Assembly: GCF_016097555.1 (NCBI RefSeq)
Contig: NC_054713.1
Coordinates: forward strand, 8,418,345-8,482,344
Length of the DNA: 64,000 nt
DNA from: Gigantopelta aegis
Lineage: Eukaryota > Mollusca > Gastropoda > Neomphalida > Peltospiridae
Direction of reading: 5' to 3'
The notes under the pieces are model-generated. The model had not been told where the DNA came from and did not search any database. It worked only from the letters and a program-made list of their open reading frames with translations. The translations under genes were made by a program, and so were the position numbers. Positions 13,501 through 24,970 of this stretch are shown piece by piece (position 1 is the stretch's first letter; every line of letters begins with the position of its first letter).

Positions 13501-13607
13501 ACCGATATCAGCCAAAGTATCATACATATTGCTGATCGGGACCGAACGTAATTCGATCTTTTTCAGCCTACCAGACAGTACTTCTGTAGCTTTCTTTGGA
13601 GATTTCT
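10537..13607 (-). mobile_element. LINE copy A, I/Nimb-like, 5'-truncated and rearranged
   Basis: Reading leftwards from 13607 the copy gives the end of ORF1, the start of ORF2 (APE domain, 13408-13007), a large internal deletion near 12860-13000, RT (12679-11400), an RNase H remnant and the C-terminus with a Cys/His-rich segment (11157-10750), then the 3' UTR ending in ATTC repeats at about 10537. It is truncated at the 5' end within ORF1. Near 13195-13290 a 57-bp stretch coding DTDSINxRGFNLYHKCQQ is duplicated in tandem. Confidence 0.9.
10750..13408 (-). pseudogene. ORF2 relic of LINE copy A (APE, RT, RNase H)
   Basis: ORF2 of this family nicks DNA with an APE-type endonuclease, copies RNA with its RT and has an RNase H domain. 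Here the APE start MENKVIQWNCRGL is recognisable, followed after a deletion by RT motifs YRPIALTS, FFDLEKAYD, GVPQGSILS and the catalytic YVDD. The RNase H part is reduced to a fragment near 11232-11414, and a Cys/His cluster (CEHCPCTLTVRHILVECDH) is kept at 10860-10930. Multiple frame changes and deletions mean it cannot encode a working enzyme. Confidence 0.88.
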
Positions 13608-13665
13608 TCCAGCGATGCAAGCACCTCAAGCGACCACTTAACCGACTGAGCTAAATCCCGCCCCG
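13605..13665 (-). mobile_element. tRNA-like SINE head fragment
   Basis: On the minus strand a box A-like GGGATTTAGCTCAGTCGGT is followed by a tRNA-like stretch that is cut where LINE copy A begins. It has no complete B box, so it is read as a SINE head, not a tRNA gene. Confidence 0.45.
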
Positions 13666-14960
13666 AATACAATACCAAGTTAAAGTGTCTGTCTAGATTC
13701 GGCAACCCCTATCGGTCGTAGACTTCAAAAATCAAACCAAGTCCTTGCACGTATCACATGGACTGAATCATTGATGTAAACATCAACATCCGTCACCCAA
13801 CCACACATAAAACGGCCATATGCATCAAAACCTTTATAATTCAGGAAGTCCTTCAGGATATAAATAGGGCTTGGTTAAAAATCAAGTAATTTATCAGATC
13901 TGCATACATAAATAACGGATAAAACGGGGTCCTGAAGCCATTTCCCACTGGCAATTTTGTACGAATTCTGCTTCCCAATGTATCCAGTTTTTTCCCCATA
14001 TCTTCTCTTTGCCGTCTTATCCAGTGTATCAAAATAATAATAATATATATATATATATTTTTTTTTAAAAGGAGTTAAGTTATAAATCTAACTGCGAAGC
14101 TCGTATTTGTATACAACAATGAAACGCTATTGTTTACCTTCCACAATGGCCGGCCGCACAGACATATGGGTAATATTGCTATTTTTAGCACATCGCGGAA
14201 CCCTCTATACTGGTACGAAATGACTAGAATACGAACTAACTTTTTTACAATGGTACGAAATGACCAAATTAGACAGGTAGGAGACTAATAAATACATATA
14301 AAAACTCACGCCAATCCAAGAATCACCACAGAACACCATTTTCTTCCTCAGATGTAAGCGCACCTGTACATAATAAAAACTATGATTGACTACAGGCAAC
14401 CCAGCAAACTTCGAATCGAGGCTACAGTTATGGCAATCTAGCCATACTGTACAACTAAAAAAACAAACACTGATTCAAAACTTGCAACCAAAATAATAAA
14501 AAAATTATTATTGGTATATGCTACAATACAGTTAAAATCCCTAACGTGTCGTTAAACATTCATTCAGTCCCTAAAATTGTAGTGAGGACGAAAGATCCTA
14601 TTAACCATTATTTTACTCAATTGTTTTTTTAAAATAGCTTCAATTCCTTGTATATAATGAAGTACACGGGTCTTGTTGGCTTGTAAGCAAATAACCCATC
14701 CACAGCAACACATTACCTAGAGACCTTGCAAATATGCATGCCACTATTAACCGGGTTAATAAAGTACCACAAAGGTGTGATAATCGAAGTTTAAAAAAAA
14801 AAAAAGAGCAAATAATAATAATAATTAAAAAACAAACACGCACAAATGTTTTAAAAATAAATTCAAAATAACAAACATCTGAGATTTCAACATACACATG
14901 TATCTATACTTAAATATTTGTTTAAACGAATATTAAATGTCTCTTACTCTGGTACGCCAT
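13666..14960. other. Gene-empty AT-rich stretch
   Basis: Contains an (AT)n/T-rich tract near 14035-14065 and poly-A tracts. No coding, RNA or recognised mobile sequence was seen. Confidence 0.5.
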
Positions 14961-15486
14961 CTTGTTGAGTTTTTGCTTTTCCGTCCATTTTTATGATTTA
15001 AAAAAACCCAAATTATATCAAATTATATTGTTCAAAATCGCTAGTCTACACAAGTTTCTGACATCGCTACACAATTTTAAAACAATAGTGGCTAATAAAA
15101 AAATATAACAAATATGGATTTTGAAAATTTTAAATTCTGCTAGATTTCAAATGTTTGGAAACGCGTTTTTCAACACTAAAGAGTTCTACTTCAATGAATG
15201 ATCCTTTGATTAAAATCACACTGGATCTCGCGAGAGATGTTGAGGCTAAAGACCGTTTTTTGACTGCTGTTATACCTCGCAGATGTTGCCCCGTGTCCAT
15301 GTTTGTATCCCCACAGTGATTTTAAATTTCATATTAACCAATATATTTTTTCGACTTTGCAATATGATTGGGACGGTGCGGTTGCAAACAAGCTTCATTC
15401 TGTCAAGGCAGTCCCGTGAGAGTGGCAGTCATCCTACAGGCGGTGCAGGAAGGATGAAGTAGTCTTGTGCCGTGATTGCATCGGCC
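14961..15486 (+). mobile_element. LINE fragment F with a ~320-bp unidentified insert
   Basis: 15277-15486 matches the 3' part of LINE ORF2 (same sequence as 23700-23890). 14961-15276 is a non-LINE segment that also occurs at 57805-58130 inside LINE copy C, at the same point of the LINE. The insert has no recognised coding capacity, apart from a short frame containing FNTKEFYFN. Confidence 0.7.
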
Positions 15487-16020
15487 TAAAGCTATGTTCA
15501 CATGGATACGGATACGGCAAAAATCGCTAACCATTGTTTTCAATAGGGTTGTTCACATATGTCCGAATTGTTTTGATCGCCCCATGTAGCGAATGAAATC
15601 GTATCTGTATTATCTTACATTTTCAGTGCAATCAAAGTATGTGATATCTTTGCAAATTAGATGTAAATTAGTGGAGGTCTCTGCACTAGGTTTATTGACA
15701 TTTAAGCAAACGTACTTGGGTGACATTCCATGATTGACGTATGCATTCAGTCATCAAATAAAAACATTTCAATGGCAATTTGACACTGAAAGCTGTCCAG
15801 CGTTCAGAAAACAAAAAACGTTAGGCATACCCGGTAACTTTATTTTGATGTAAGGACATCCGAAATGACGTCATTCGATTTTGACGTCATTTCCATTCAA
15901 AAATACACCGCGCCACATATTCTTACGTCATTTGAATATCTAGTAATGGCGGACTGGAATTAAAGTTGCGTGTACAGTTTACAAAAACACGTTGTATTAA
16001 GCTTGAGCTTATATGATAAA
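15487..16020. other. Gene-empty stretch
   Basis: No coding or repeat feature was recognised. Confidence 0.5.
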
Positions 16021-16158
16021 GAGATTATTACCCTCGTGTATTTCGATATCGTCAATATATATTAGGAATAAAAAATAATGTATTATGTTCGCACAATACA
16101 ATTTTTATTCCTAATATATGATATTGACAATACCGAAAAACACTCTGGTAATAACCTC
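16021..16158. mobile_element. Hairpin (foldback) element, 138 bp
   Basis: The left arm GAGATTATTACCCTCGTG and following ~55 bp are mirrored by the right arm ending GGTAATAACCTC, with a short central loop. Arms are imperfect. It has no coding capacity and could be a MITE or a cellular hairpin. Confidence 0.6.
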
Positions 16159-16538
16159 TATATATACCAGTGTATCAGAAACCAGTGTCGTCACAGCAAT
16201 TAAATATGTATACCCCGTTGTAATATCTTTTTTTAATTGCAACACCTCTAACATTATGGCCACTGCTGTGGAGATTACTAATTTTAATGAATATTGATAT
16301 GTGAACTGTTATAATTATCAGAAGAAATACAGTTCTTTAATTACATTATATGGTTCTGCAGGCCCGTAGCCAGCTATAATTGCGAGGATATTGGGTGGAA
16401 CTAAATTTATATCATGGGTGCCGAAGGCGCGAGAGTTCTAGGGAGGTTCGGGGGCATGCTGCCACTATTTTTTTAACACTAAGCCGCCCCTAGACAATGA
16501 ATATGCTAATTATAGGCAATGAAATTGAAATTAAACTA

Positions 16539-17012
16539 AGGTCTCACTACACAGATGTCATCTGCCATTGAAACCCATGTTAAACTGCCCAACTTCAAGC
16601 GAAGATTGCCCATAGAATGGGTTCTCGTTGGCACTAACAACATACACCATTGCAAACATACATTATATAAGCATTTATTTTCACTCCAAAATTGAGAACA
16701 TTTCCGTCTCAGTTTTTTGCTATATGACCGCATCTGGCTGTAGTACCGGTCCGAACAGGTGGTTCATTAACCGATTCACTCCGGCTGTCACTTGCGCTAT
16801 ATACCCATGTCCCAAAAGATCGATGCACAATATTACAAAATAACATGGGCAAAATACAGCCAGAAGGCTTACCATTAAACATGCATGTTGTTTTAATTCT
16901 TCACCATTTCCTAGAAGTGAATATGTGAACCATAACATATGTCCCAATTAGGAACTATAGTGGACCGTGATCAATGAACTGTCACCCGGAAGTGATCTGT
17001 GTAGTGAGACCT
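16539..17012. mobile_element. Non-autonomous DNA transposon, 474 bp, TA target duplication
   Basis: Perfect 18-bp terminal inverted repeats AGGTCTCACTACACAGAT are flanked by TA on both sides (16537-16538, 17013-17014). The interior has no transposase. TA duplication fits a Tc1/mariner-type mobiliser, but other superfamilies are possible. A second, truncated copy lies at 18266-18476. Confidence 0.8.
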
Positions 17013-17141
17013 TAAAGTCTAGTGACCGATTTTGTCAAACTTTGTTTGACGTCAGTTTGATAATTTGGGTCATTTACACCATGAAAAGCTATACTAGAGC
17101 CGTGTAACTTATGAACACTAACCAATACACCAAAAGATAGA

Positions 17142-17517
17142 AAGAAAGAAGTGTTTTATTTAACGACGCACTCAACACATTTTATTTACGGTTATATGGC
17201 GTCAGACATATGGTTCAGGACCACACAGATTTTGAGAGGAAACTCGCTGTCGCCACTACATGGGCTACTCTTCCGATAGGCAGCAAGGGATCTTTTATTT
17301 GCGCTTCCCACAGGTAGGATAGCACAAACCATGGCCTTTGTTGAACCAGTTATGGATCACTGGTCGGTGCAAGTGGTATACACCTACCCATTGAGCCTTG
17401 CGAAGCACTCACTCAGGGTTTGGAGTCGGTATCTGGATTAGAAATCCCATGCCTCGACTGGGATCCGAACCCAGTACCTACCAGCCTGTAGACCGATGGC
17501 CTGCCACGACGCCGGTC
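17142..17517 (-). mobile_element. SINE1 copy (tRNA-derived), with target duplication
   Basis: An 11-bp duplication CAAAAGATAGA flanks it (17131-17141, 17518-17528). On the minus strand it has the tRNA-like head with B box GGTTCGGATCCC, a conserved body and the LINE-like tail ending GTCGTTAAATAAAAC. The first ~10 bp of the head are shortened. Confidence 0.88.
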
Positions 17518-17528
17518 CAAAAGATAGA

Positions 17529-18265
17529 TGCACCATACCATCCAATAAAACTTCATATCACATTGTTACTCCTTGGTCATCCACACAATAGATGGTCATC
17601 AAACAAGCAGCCACTATATGGTAATGTATGACCTTGTTGGTAGTTCTGATATGGGGAACATACAAAGAAGCTAATTATCTAGTTAGTTCATTAAAAATAT
17701 TAGTTTCCATCAATTGTTGCTATGGGCAACAATTGTTTCATAATGAAGTGTTGAAATCCTGGGGGTTTTCTGTATATTTCAGCATGAAGATCCACATATT
17801 ATTAATGGCACATACAAATTCTACTTTCATAGTAGAATACTATGTTATATATTCACAATACCATCAAAACTGTTTGTCACTATGACTACATTCGAAAAAA
17901 TTAATTATGCACAAAATCACAGAAATTAGGGTGAATTTGGATATTGACCTTGTGACCTTGAATTTTGACCTTTTACAGTGAGAAACTCTGTTAGACACTC
18001 AGATCAATTTATTTATTACATGTAAGAACACTAGAATATACATTTTGACACACACAACCCTAAAAAATGAAAAGACAAACAAAAATAATAAAAATAAATA
18101 TAATTGACATGTTTGCAATATTTACCCAAATAGGGCCCCCATACACTTGGCTGAAATCCACATCGATGTAATTACCTTTTATAAGGATGCTACACTAGTA
18201 CATTTTCATTTTGACTTGCTAAACTTATATATTTTGGGATAAACAGTAATTTCATGTTTTACATT
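17529..18265. other. Gene-empty AT-rich stretch
   Basis: No coding or RNA gene was recognised; only short chance frames. Confidence 0.5.
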
Positions 18266-18476
18266 ATGGTCTCACTACACAGATGTCATCTGCCATTGAA
18301 ACCCATGTTAAACTGCCCAACTTCAAGCGAAGATTGCCCAACTTCAAGCGAAGATTGCCCATAGAATGGGTTCTCGTTGGCACTAACAACATACACCATT
18401 GCAAACATACATTATATAAGCATTTATTTTCACTCCAAAATTGAGAACATTTCCGTCTCAGGTTTTTGCTATATGA
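18266..18476. mobile_element. Truncated second copy of the 474-bp TA transposon
   Basis: Nearly identical to 16539-16728, except that a 21-bp segment (CCCAACTTCAAGCGAAGATTG) is duplicated in tandem. It stops at 18476, exactly where LINE copy B begins, so the LINE probably inserted into it or deleted its right part. Confidence 0.78.
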
Positions 18477-18732
18477 CGCCAAGCTCGAGAGCATACAATC
18501 TTTGTTTTGTTTACATTTAGTCAAGAGCAAACATTGTTTTATATACCATATGTATTTGTTGCTCTTGGGGCGGTAGCTAGGGTCAACTGGGTGATTTTGT
18601 TTTCTTAATGCCCAAGTATATCAACCATGTATCCCTGGCATGGCTGTCTGCTGGTTATCCGCAGCACCATGTCCCCTTGTTGGACCCGGTGGTGGGTGGG
18701 GGCATGGTTGATGAACATTTTTTCAAATCTAA

Positions 18733-20063
18733 TATGGATCAACCAAAAATTATACCAAATACAGATGGGACCCTTAAAAGGGTCCACACCGAAGTTTCGG
18801 ACTTCTTGTCTTCCGACGAGGAGTCCATGAAATCGAAAACTAGTGTGAAGAAATCCAAAGTGATTTCTTCACAACACTGGCCAAGGTTTCTCGTCATCAG
18901 TTCCACTGATGACTGAGCCTTGAATAAACTTTCACCCTTTGCCATTCAAAAGGCAATTGTTGGCTTGGCTGGCGAGCCAAAATCTGTCAAAAAAATTAAG
19001 ACTGGCCTTTTGGTTGAATGTTTAACCGAAAGGCATTCTACTTGTCTTCTCAAGTCGACAGTTTTTTTGCAACGTACCAATTAAGGTAACTGTGCATTCC
19101 TCCCTTAATTCGTCAAAGGGAGTTATCAGATGCAGAGATTTGGAAGGTGTTAGCGAGGAAGAAATATGCCAAAATTTACATACACAAGGAGTTACTGCTG
19201 TGAGGAGGATAAAGGTTCGTCGAAACAATGACTTGTTACCGACGAATACTTGTATCCTCACCTTTAACGTCCCTACCCTACCTCAATCTGTCAAAGCCGG
19301 TTACCTTGATATTCCTGTTGAACCCTTTATTCCAAACCCCTTGCGTTGCTTCAAATGCCAGCGGTTTGGCCATGGTCAGAACACATGTCGTGGAAAACTT
19401 ACATGCGCTCGTTGTGGTCTATTTGACCATGACAGCAAGACATGTAAGAACGATACACTTTGTCTCAACTGCAAGGGCAACCACTGTGCATACTCGCGAG
19501 AGTGTCCGCGGTGGAAGCTGGAAAAAAGAGTTCAACAGGTGAAGGTACAAAATAAACTGGATGCCAGGAGGTTGGTGGAGACAGCAACACCTACAGTCGG
19601 TGACAAGTCATATCCAGCTGCTGCCAAAGTTGCCACTAAAAGTGTTGCATTCAACACAGACCTCATTTGGCATTGTGATGAAGCCAAGTACAAGAAACTG
19701 TCTGATATTGAGAAGACGCAAAAACAGGTGCAAAAAGCAGCACAAAAACAAAAAATCACACCCCAGAAAAAGGAAATTGAAACTCAAGTGTCATTGGATT
19801 TTAAAAATCCACCAAATAGGTCGAGCACTAGTCTCCCTAAGACAGGCAATGACACAAAGAAATCTCCAAAGAAAGCTACAGAAGTACTGTCTGGTAGGCT
19901 GAAAAAGATCGAATTACGTTCGGTCCCGATCAGCAATATGTATGATACTTTGGCTGATATCGGTGATGATGATATGGAGATTTCATCTCCAGATCATTGC
20001 CGATCACAAAGACCACCAGCAAAGCCAAAGATAAAACCCATACTTCCTCCCGATGGAAAATAA
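18733..20063 (+). pseudogene. LINE copy B ORF1, RNA-binding zinc-knuckle protein (broken)
   Basis: ORF1 proteins of this group coat the element RNA. The likely start is ATG 18733 (MDQPKIIPNTDG), with an acidic/basic N-terminus, a middle part that may be an RRM-like fold, and three CCHC knuckles: CFKCQRFGHGQNTC, CARCGLFDHDSKTC and CLNCKGNHCAYSREC (about 19350-19515). A lysine-rich C-terminus follows. The frame is interrupted by a TGA at 18914-18916 and a one-base shift near 19083; from 19092 it is open to TAA 20061-20063. Its end overlaps the ORF2 start by 11 nt (ATGGAAAATAA), an arrangement that could couple translation of the two. Confidence 0.9.
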
Positions 20064-23000
20064 AGTTATCCAGTGGAACTGTCGTGGGCTTAGGCCCAAT
20101 TTTGATGAATTAAGTCTTCTAATTCAAAAGTATAATCCTCTTGCAGTGTGTCTTCAGGAAACTTTCCTGAAGGATACTGACAGTATTAACATCAGAGGAT
20201 TTAATCTCTACCATAAATGTCAACAGAGTGAAAACAGAGCGTCTGGGGGCGTTTCCATTATTGTAAATGAAAACATTCCCCAGAGTGAAGTCATATTAAA
20301 GTCGACTTTACAAGCTGTGGCCGTAAAGGTCACGGCTCATAAAACTATTACTCTCTGTTCAGTTTATTTACCCCCTCGAAACAATTACAATTTTAATACT
20401 AGGGACTTTCAAGGTCTTCTTGATCAACTCCCTACTCCCTTTATTATCATGGGAGATTTTAATGCACACCACACTGTGTGGGGATGCGATGACATAAACA
20501 CTAGAGGTAAACAATTAGAAGACTTAATTCTCAAAAATGACTTAATATTACTTAATGATAAAAGTCATACATACTTTCATCCTGCAAGTGGTTCTTTTAC
20601 ATCCATTGATTTAACCCTTTGTAGTCCATCACTTTGTCTTGATTTCTCATGGAAAGTTTGTCCAGACCCTTGTGGTAGTGACCACTTTCCAGTTATTTTG
20701 GAGAATGATGGACCTCCATCACTTGAAAGAGTTCAGAGATGGAGGTTGACAGGGGCAAACTGGGATCAATTTCGGCATCTATGCAGCACTCGACTGCAAC
20801 AAACTGCCATGACTGGTGCCGATGATCCCATGTCTTTGTTTATCTCCATCTTGAAAGATATTGCAGAGGAAACTATTCCTAAGACTTCGGCAGTACCGAA
20901 GCGGTTCAATGAGACGTGCAAAGAAGCAATCAAAGAGCGAAACAGGACCCTCGAGAGGTTCAAACGCGAACCTACCGGGGATAACTTGAATAGTTATCGC
21001 ATTGCTCGGGCAAAGGCTCGTAAAACTATCAGACAGAGTAAGAAATCATCTTGGAGAAATTATGTCTCCAAGTTGACTTCTCAAACATCTGTGAAATCTG
21101 TCTGGAATAGGATACGTAAAATCAAGGGAAAAGAATCCAATAATACAGTTCGCCATTTGTCTGTCAATGACACGGATGTTACGTCTCATCGTGACATTGC
21201 CAATGCATTGGCAGACAGTTTCTCCCATAACTCTTCTTCTTCTTCTTTCAGTACAGATGCTTTTACGTCTGTCAGAAATAAAGCTGAAAAGCAACCTATT
21301 AACTTTTCATCTGAAAATGTTGAAGTATACAACAGGCACTTCTCTTTGGAGGAGTTGCAGGACGCTCTACGTAGAGCCCATGATACTTCGGTAGGACCAG
21401 ATGAAATACATTATCTCTTAAAACACTTACCTGAATCATCCTTAATGGTTCTGTTAAATATCTTTAACAAAATCTGGATTTCGGGTGACTTTCCTTCTGA
21501 TTGGAGAAAAGCCATTGTCATTCCTATTCCTAAGCCTGGCAAGGATCCAACAAATCCTACCAGTTATCGCCCTATTGCTTTGACAAGTTGCATTTGTAAA
21601 ACCATGGAAAGAATGATCAACCGTAGACTTGTCTGGTATCTGGAGTCCCACACATTGCTTACTAGCATGCAATGTGGGTTCAGGACTAGACGTAGCACAG
21701 TTGATCATCTTGTTAGATTTGAAACGTTTTGTAGGGATGCTTTTATCCATAACCAGCATTTGGTATCGGTCTTTTTTTTACCTCGAGAAAGCTTATGATA
21801 CCACGTGGAAGTATGGGATTTTGAAAGACCTCCATGGCATGGGCCTAACAGGCCGTATGCCTGACTTTATCTCAAATTTCTTACAGAATAGGTCTTTCAA
21901 GGTACGAGTGGGATCTACGTTATCCGATTCTCATTCCCAAGAGATGGGTGTGCCTCAAGGTAGCATCCTGTCAGTAACTTTATTTTCCGTGAAAATTAAC
22001 AGCATCACCCAGTGTTTAAAACCTGGCGTTGATAGCTCTTTATATGTCGACGATTTTCAGATTTGCTACAGATCGTCCAGTATGGGTATCATTGAACGTC
22101 AGTTGCAGCTTTGTTTGAATAAACTTCAGCAATGGGCAACTGACAATGGATTTCGATTCTCAAAGTCAAAAACCGTCTGTATGCATATCAACCGGCCTCG
22201 GTGGCGTCGTGGCAGGCCATCGGTCTACAGGCTGGTAGGTACTGGGTTCGGATCCCAGTCGAGGCATGGGATTTTTAATCGAGATACCGACTCCAAACCC
22301 TGAGTGAGTGCTCCGTAAGGCTCAGTGGGTAGGTGTAAACCACTTGCACCGACCAGTGATCCATAACTGGTTCAACAAAGGCCATGGTTTGTGCTATCCT
22401 GCCTGTGGGAAGCGCAAATAAAAGATCCCTTGCTGCCTGTCGTAAAAAGAGTAGCCTATGTGGCGACAGCGGGTTTCCTCTAAAAACAGTGTCAGAATGA
22501 CCATATATTTGACGTCCAATAGCCGATGATAAGATAAAAAATCAATGTGCTCTAGCGGCGTCGTTAAATAAAACAAACTTCTTTTCTTTTTTTTTGTATG
22601 CATATCTGCCAGAAAAGAGATCACCATTTAGATTCTCAGCTGTGTCTGGACAAAAATCCGGTTCCAGTTGTGGAGGAGACCAAATATCTGGGGATTATTT
22701 TTGACAGGAGGCTATGTTTTGTTCCTCATTTACAGTATGTGAAAAAGAAGGGCTTAAAGGCCATCGATATCTTAAAAGTTATTGGCAAGACTGAATGGGG
22801 AGCAGATCGAAAGGTTATGCTCCGACTTTATAGATCTTTAGTTCGGTCTAAATTTGATTATGGGTGCATTGTGTATGGGTCAGCACGTAAGTCTTACTTG
22901 CAAATGCTAGATCCTATACACAACCAGGGACTTAGGCTTTGTCTTGGTGCTTTCAAAACATCTCCTGTGGAGAGCTTGTACGTCGATGCAAACGAACCTA

Positions 23001-23936
23001 GTTTGGGTGCTAGACGTGCAAAGCTTTCTCTGCAGTATGCTACAAAGATTAAATCAAAGCCAAAACATCCTGCACACAATGCGGTGTTTGATAATAAATA
23101 TATGAAGTTATTTGATACGATTCGAACATTTGGTCTTCGCATTAAGCCGTTTTTATCAGTTTGCAACATTGATTTAGCAGACATTTTGGAAACGCCTTCA
23201 TATTTTATTTTGCCACCTTGGTGTATCAAACCACCAAAAATTGTGTTCGATCTTGTGCATCTAAAAAAAGATCGCACAGATGCAGTTATTTATAAACAAC
23301 ATTTCATGGAAATCCAAGAGAGGTATTGTGATTACATTCCTGTTTACACAGACGGATCACGGGATGGGAAGTCTGTGGCTTGTGCTAGTTTTTTCCATCA
23401 GACGCAATAATTTCCATGAGATTGCCCGATTCAGCATCAATCTTTACTGCTGAAATTTGGGCAATCATTAAAGCCCTGGAACAGATTAAGGATTCATGTG
23501 TATCCAAGTATATTATTTTTACAGACTCACTTTCGTGTCTTCAAGGTCTACAGTACATGAAATTGGAGCATCCCTTAGTTGGGATGGTGATACGAAAGTG
23601 TGTCTTTTTATCTATTGCCAATAAAGATGTTATATTTTGTTGGGTACCCAGCCATGTTGGCATTATGGGTAACTAAAGGCAGATGTTGCTGCCAAGTCTG
23701 CTTTAAACTTGCCCCGTGTCCATGTTGGTGTCCCCTACAGTGATTTTAAATTTCATTTTAACCAATATATCTTTTCGATTTCGCAAGACGATTGGGACGG
23801 TGCGGTTGCGAATAAGCTTCATTCTGTCAAGGCAGTCCTGGGAGAGTGGCAGTCATCTTACAGGCGATGCAGGAAGGATGAAGTAGTCTTATGCCGTACC
23901 ATACATATTCGACGCATTCATTTATTTTAAAGAAGG
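20053..23936 (+). pseudogene. LINE copy B ORF2, APE endonuclease-RT-RNase H (broken)
   Basis: Open from ATG 20053 to 21798, with APE motifs IQWNCRG, CLQETFL, GDFNAHHTVWG and SDHFPV, then the RT start SYRPIALTS. An extra T in a T run near 21774 shifts the frame; RT continues in another frame with LEKAYDTTWK, GVPQGSILS and YVDD (about 22045). A SINE interrupts the RT at 22190. After it, the thumb and connection region (22598-23400) and RNase H (VYTDGSRDG, FTAEIWAIIKALE, IIFTDSLS, FCWVPSHVGI) follow, with a frame change near 23400 and a stop after the GIMGN motif near 23674. The catalytic RT box is YVDD, not the commoner FADD or YADD. Confidence 0.92.
22190..22594 (+). mobile_element. SINE1 copy inserted in the LINE RT gene, 405 bp
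   Basis: Flanked by a perfect 12-bp duplication TGTATGCATATC (22178-22189, 22595-22606), so the insertion is recent enough to define exactly. tRNA-like head GGCCTCGGTGGCGTCGTGG with B box GGTTCGGATCCC, body, then tail CCAATAGCCGATG ... GGCGTCGTTAAATAAAAC and a T-rich end. Confidence 0.95.
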
Positions 23937-23939
23937 ACC

Positions 23940-24115
23940 TCATTGGGGCCATTAAACGCTGGAGAAAGTTCCTGGGAATGTCATTCCAGATCTGAGGAAG
24001 GATCAGCCATACGTCTTGACGAGGGGTTGTCACAGGTGGTCGGCCGCTACGAGGACGGTCCCTGACCTGCTGTTTTGTTGATATCGTTGCCGTAAGTGCC
24101 ATATTGTGTTTCTGT
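23940..24115 (-). pseudogene. Tc1/mariner-type transposase remnant
   Basis: The minus-strand translation gives VRDRPRSGRPPVTTPRQD, the typical linker and second helix-turn-helix of Tc1-like transposases, joined directly to IWNDIPRNFLQRLMAPMRS, which resembles the family's C-terminal end. The catalytic domain between the two is missing, so this is an internally deleted copy. Its right-hand limit and its inverted repeats were not found. Confidence 0.75.
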
Positions 24116-24354
24116 ATGTTGAATTGACGTGTGAGGTCCCAGATTCAAGCATCCCTATGACTTGCCATCTGTCATTTTCACTGAGGCGTGGCATGATGAA
24201 ATTGCATCAAACAGTTCACTAATGGTGTTTTTCTGACTTCTGGACGCTGCACAGAGTGGCAATGATTTGCGAGTGAATGTCTGGCCTTTTATGGTTAACA
24301 CTGGACAGGATTTCTCCCGAGTATTTTGTTTCTTGCACAAAGCATGCAATCACT

Positions 24355-24947
24355 CAATCTAATTAAAATTAGCTCCACTATTACATGTGGATCTAACACC
24401 AGCCAGTTGGAGCTCATGTCCACCAATCAAAACCTTACTTGCAGAATCCTGCCAGTGATTTAAAACTAACAACACTGCGTAGTCCCCAATGTCCAGGTAA
24501 CATTTCGTCTGTAAATAATAATTTAAATATTGACCAATCGCACTTCGCCTTTTGTAACGTTATTTGGGAGCATACAAATTCTAAAAATATCGGGCGAGTC
24601 TATTTTAGTGGCCGCAGTACAGCGAACCATACCAATACGTACGGGGTGGGTTATCAGTCTTCAATTTTATATTAAAAATTATTTATTTATTTATAAAAAT
24701 AAAAACAAACTAAATCAGTGTTCAGTTTTACATTACAAATTATTTATTTTATAAAATAAAACATGTTTTAAGGCATTCGTAATTCACACGAAACATGTCG
24801 TATACCCTCAGGATAATTCGGAATGTTTTCAAATTATTTTTAATCAGTGGCAGGATTCTCCAAGTAAGGTTTTGATTGGTGGACATGAGCTCCAACTGGC
24901 TGGTGTTAGATCCACATGTAATAGTGGAGCTAATTTTAATTAGATTG
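24355..24947. mobile_element. Mutator-like MITE, 593 bp, long inverted repeats, 9-bp target duplication
   Basis: Terminal inverted repeats of about 108 bp, starting CAATCTAATTAAAATTAGC, are nearly perfect (24355-24462 and 24838-24947). A 9-bp duplication GCAATCACT flanks both ends (24346-24354, 24948-24956). Long inverted repeats with 9-bp duplications are the hallmark of Mutator-like elements. The 375-bp centre has no transposase. Confidence 0.85.
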
Positions 24948-24970
24948 GCAATCACTCCAACAACTGCTTG

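Larger units (their letters stand above)
18477..23939 (+). mobile_element. LINE copy B, I/Nimb-like, nearly full length, 3'-truncated
   Basis: 5' UTR from 18477, ORF1 18733-20063, ORF2 from 20053 to the end. It is cut at 23939, about 750 bp short of the family's 3' end as judged from LINE copy C, by a Tc1-like remnant. A SINE1 sits at 22190-22594 in the RT region. This is the reference copy for all other LINE fragments in the window (A, C, D, E, F, G, H). Clade assignment to I/Nimb rests on ORF1 zinc knuckles plus APE-RT-RNase H order in ORF2. Confidence 0.93.

Noticed and set aside
13605-13665. tRNA gene on the minus strand
   Set aside because: Only the A-box half is present, truncated at the LINE.
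16360-16460. Another CAGGCCCGTAGCC MITE
   Set aside because: Only one end was found; no inverted partner nearby.
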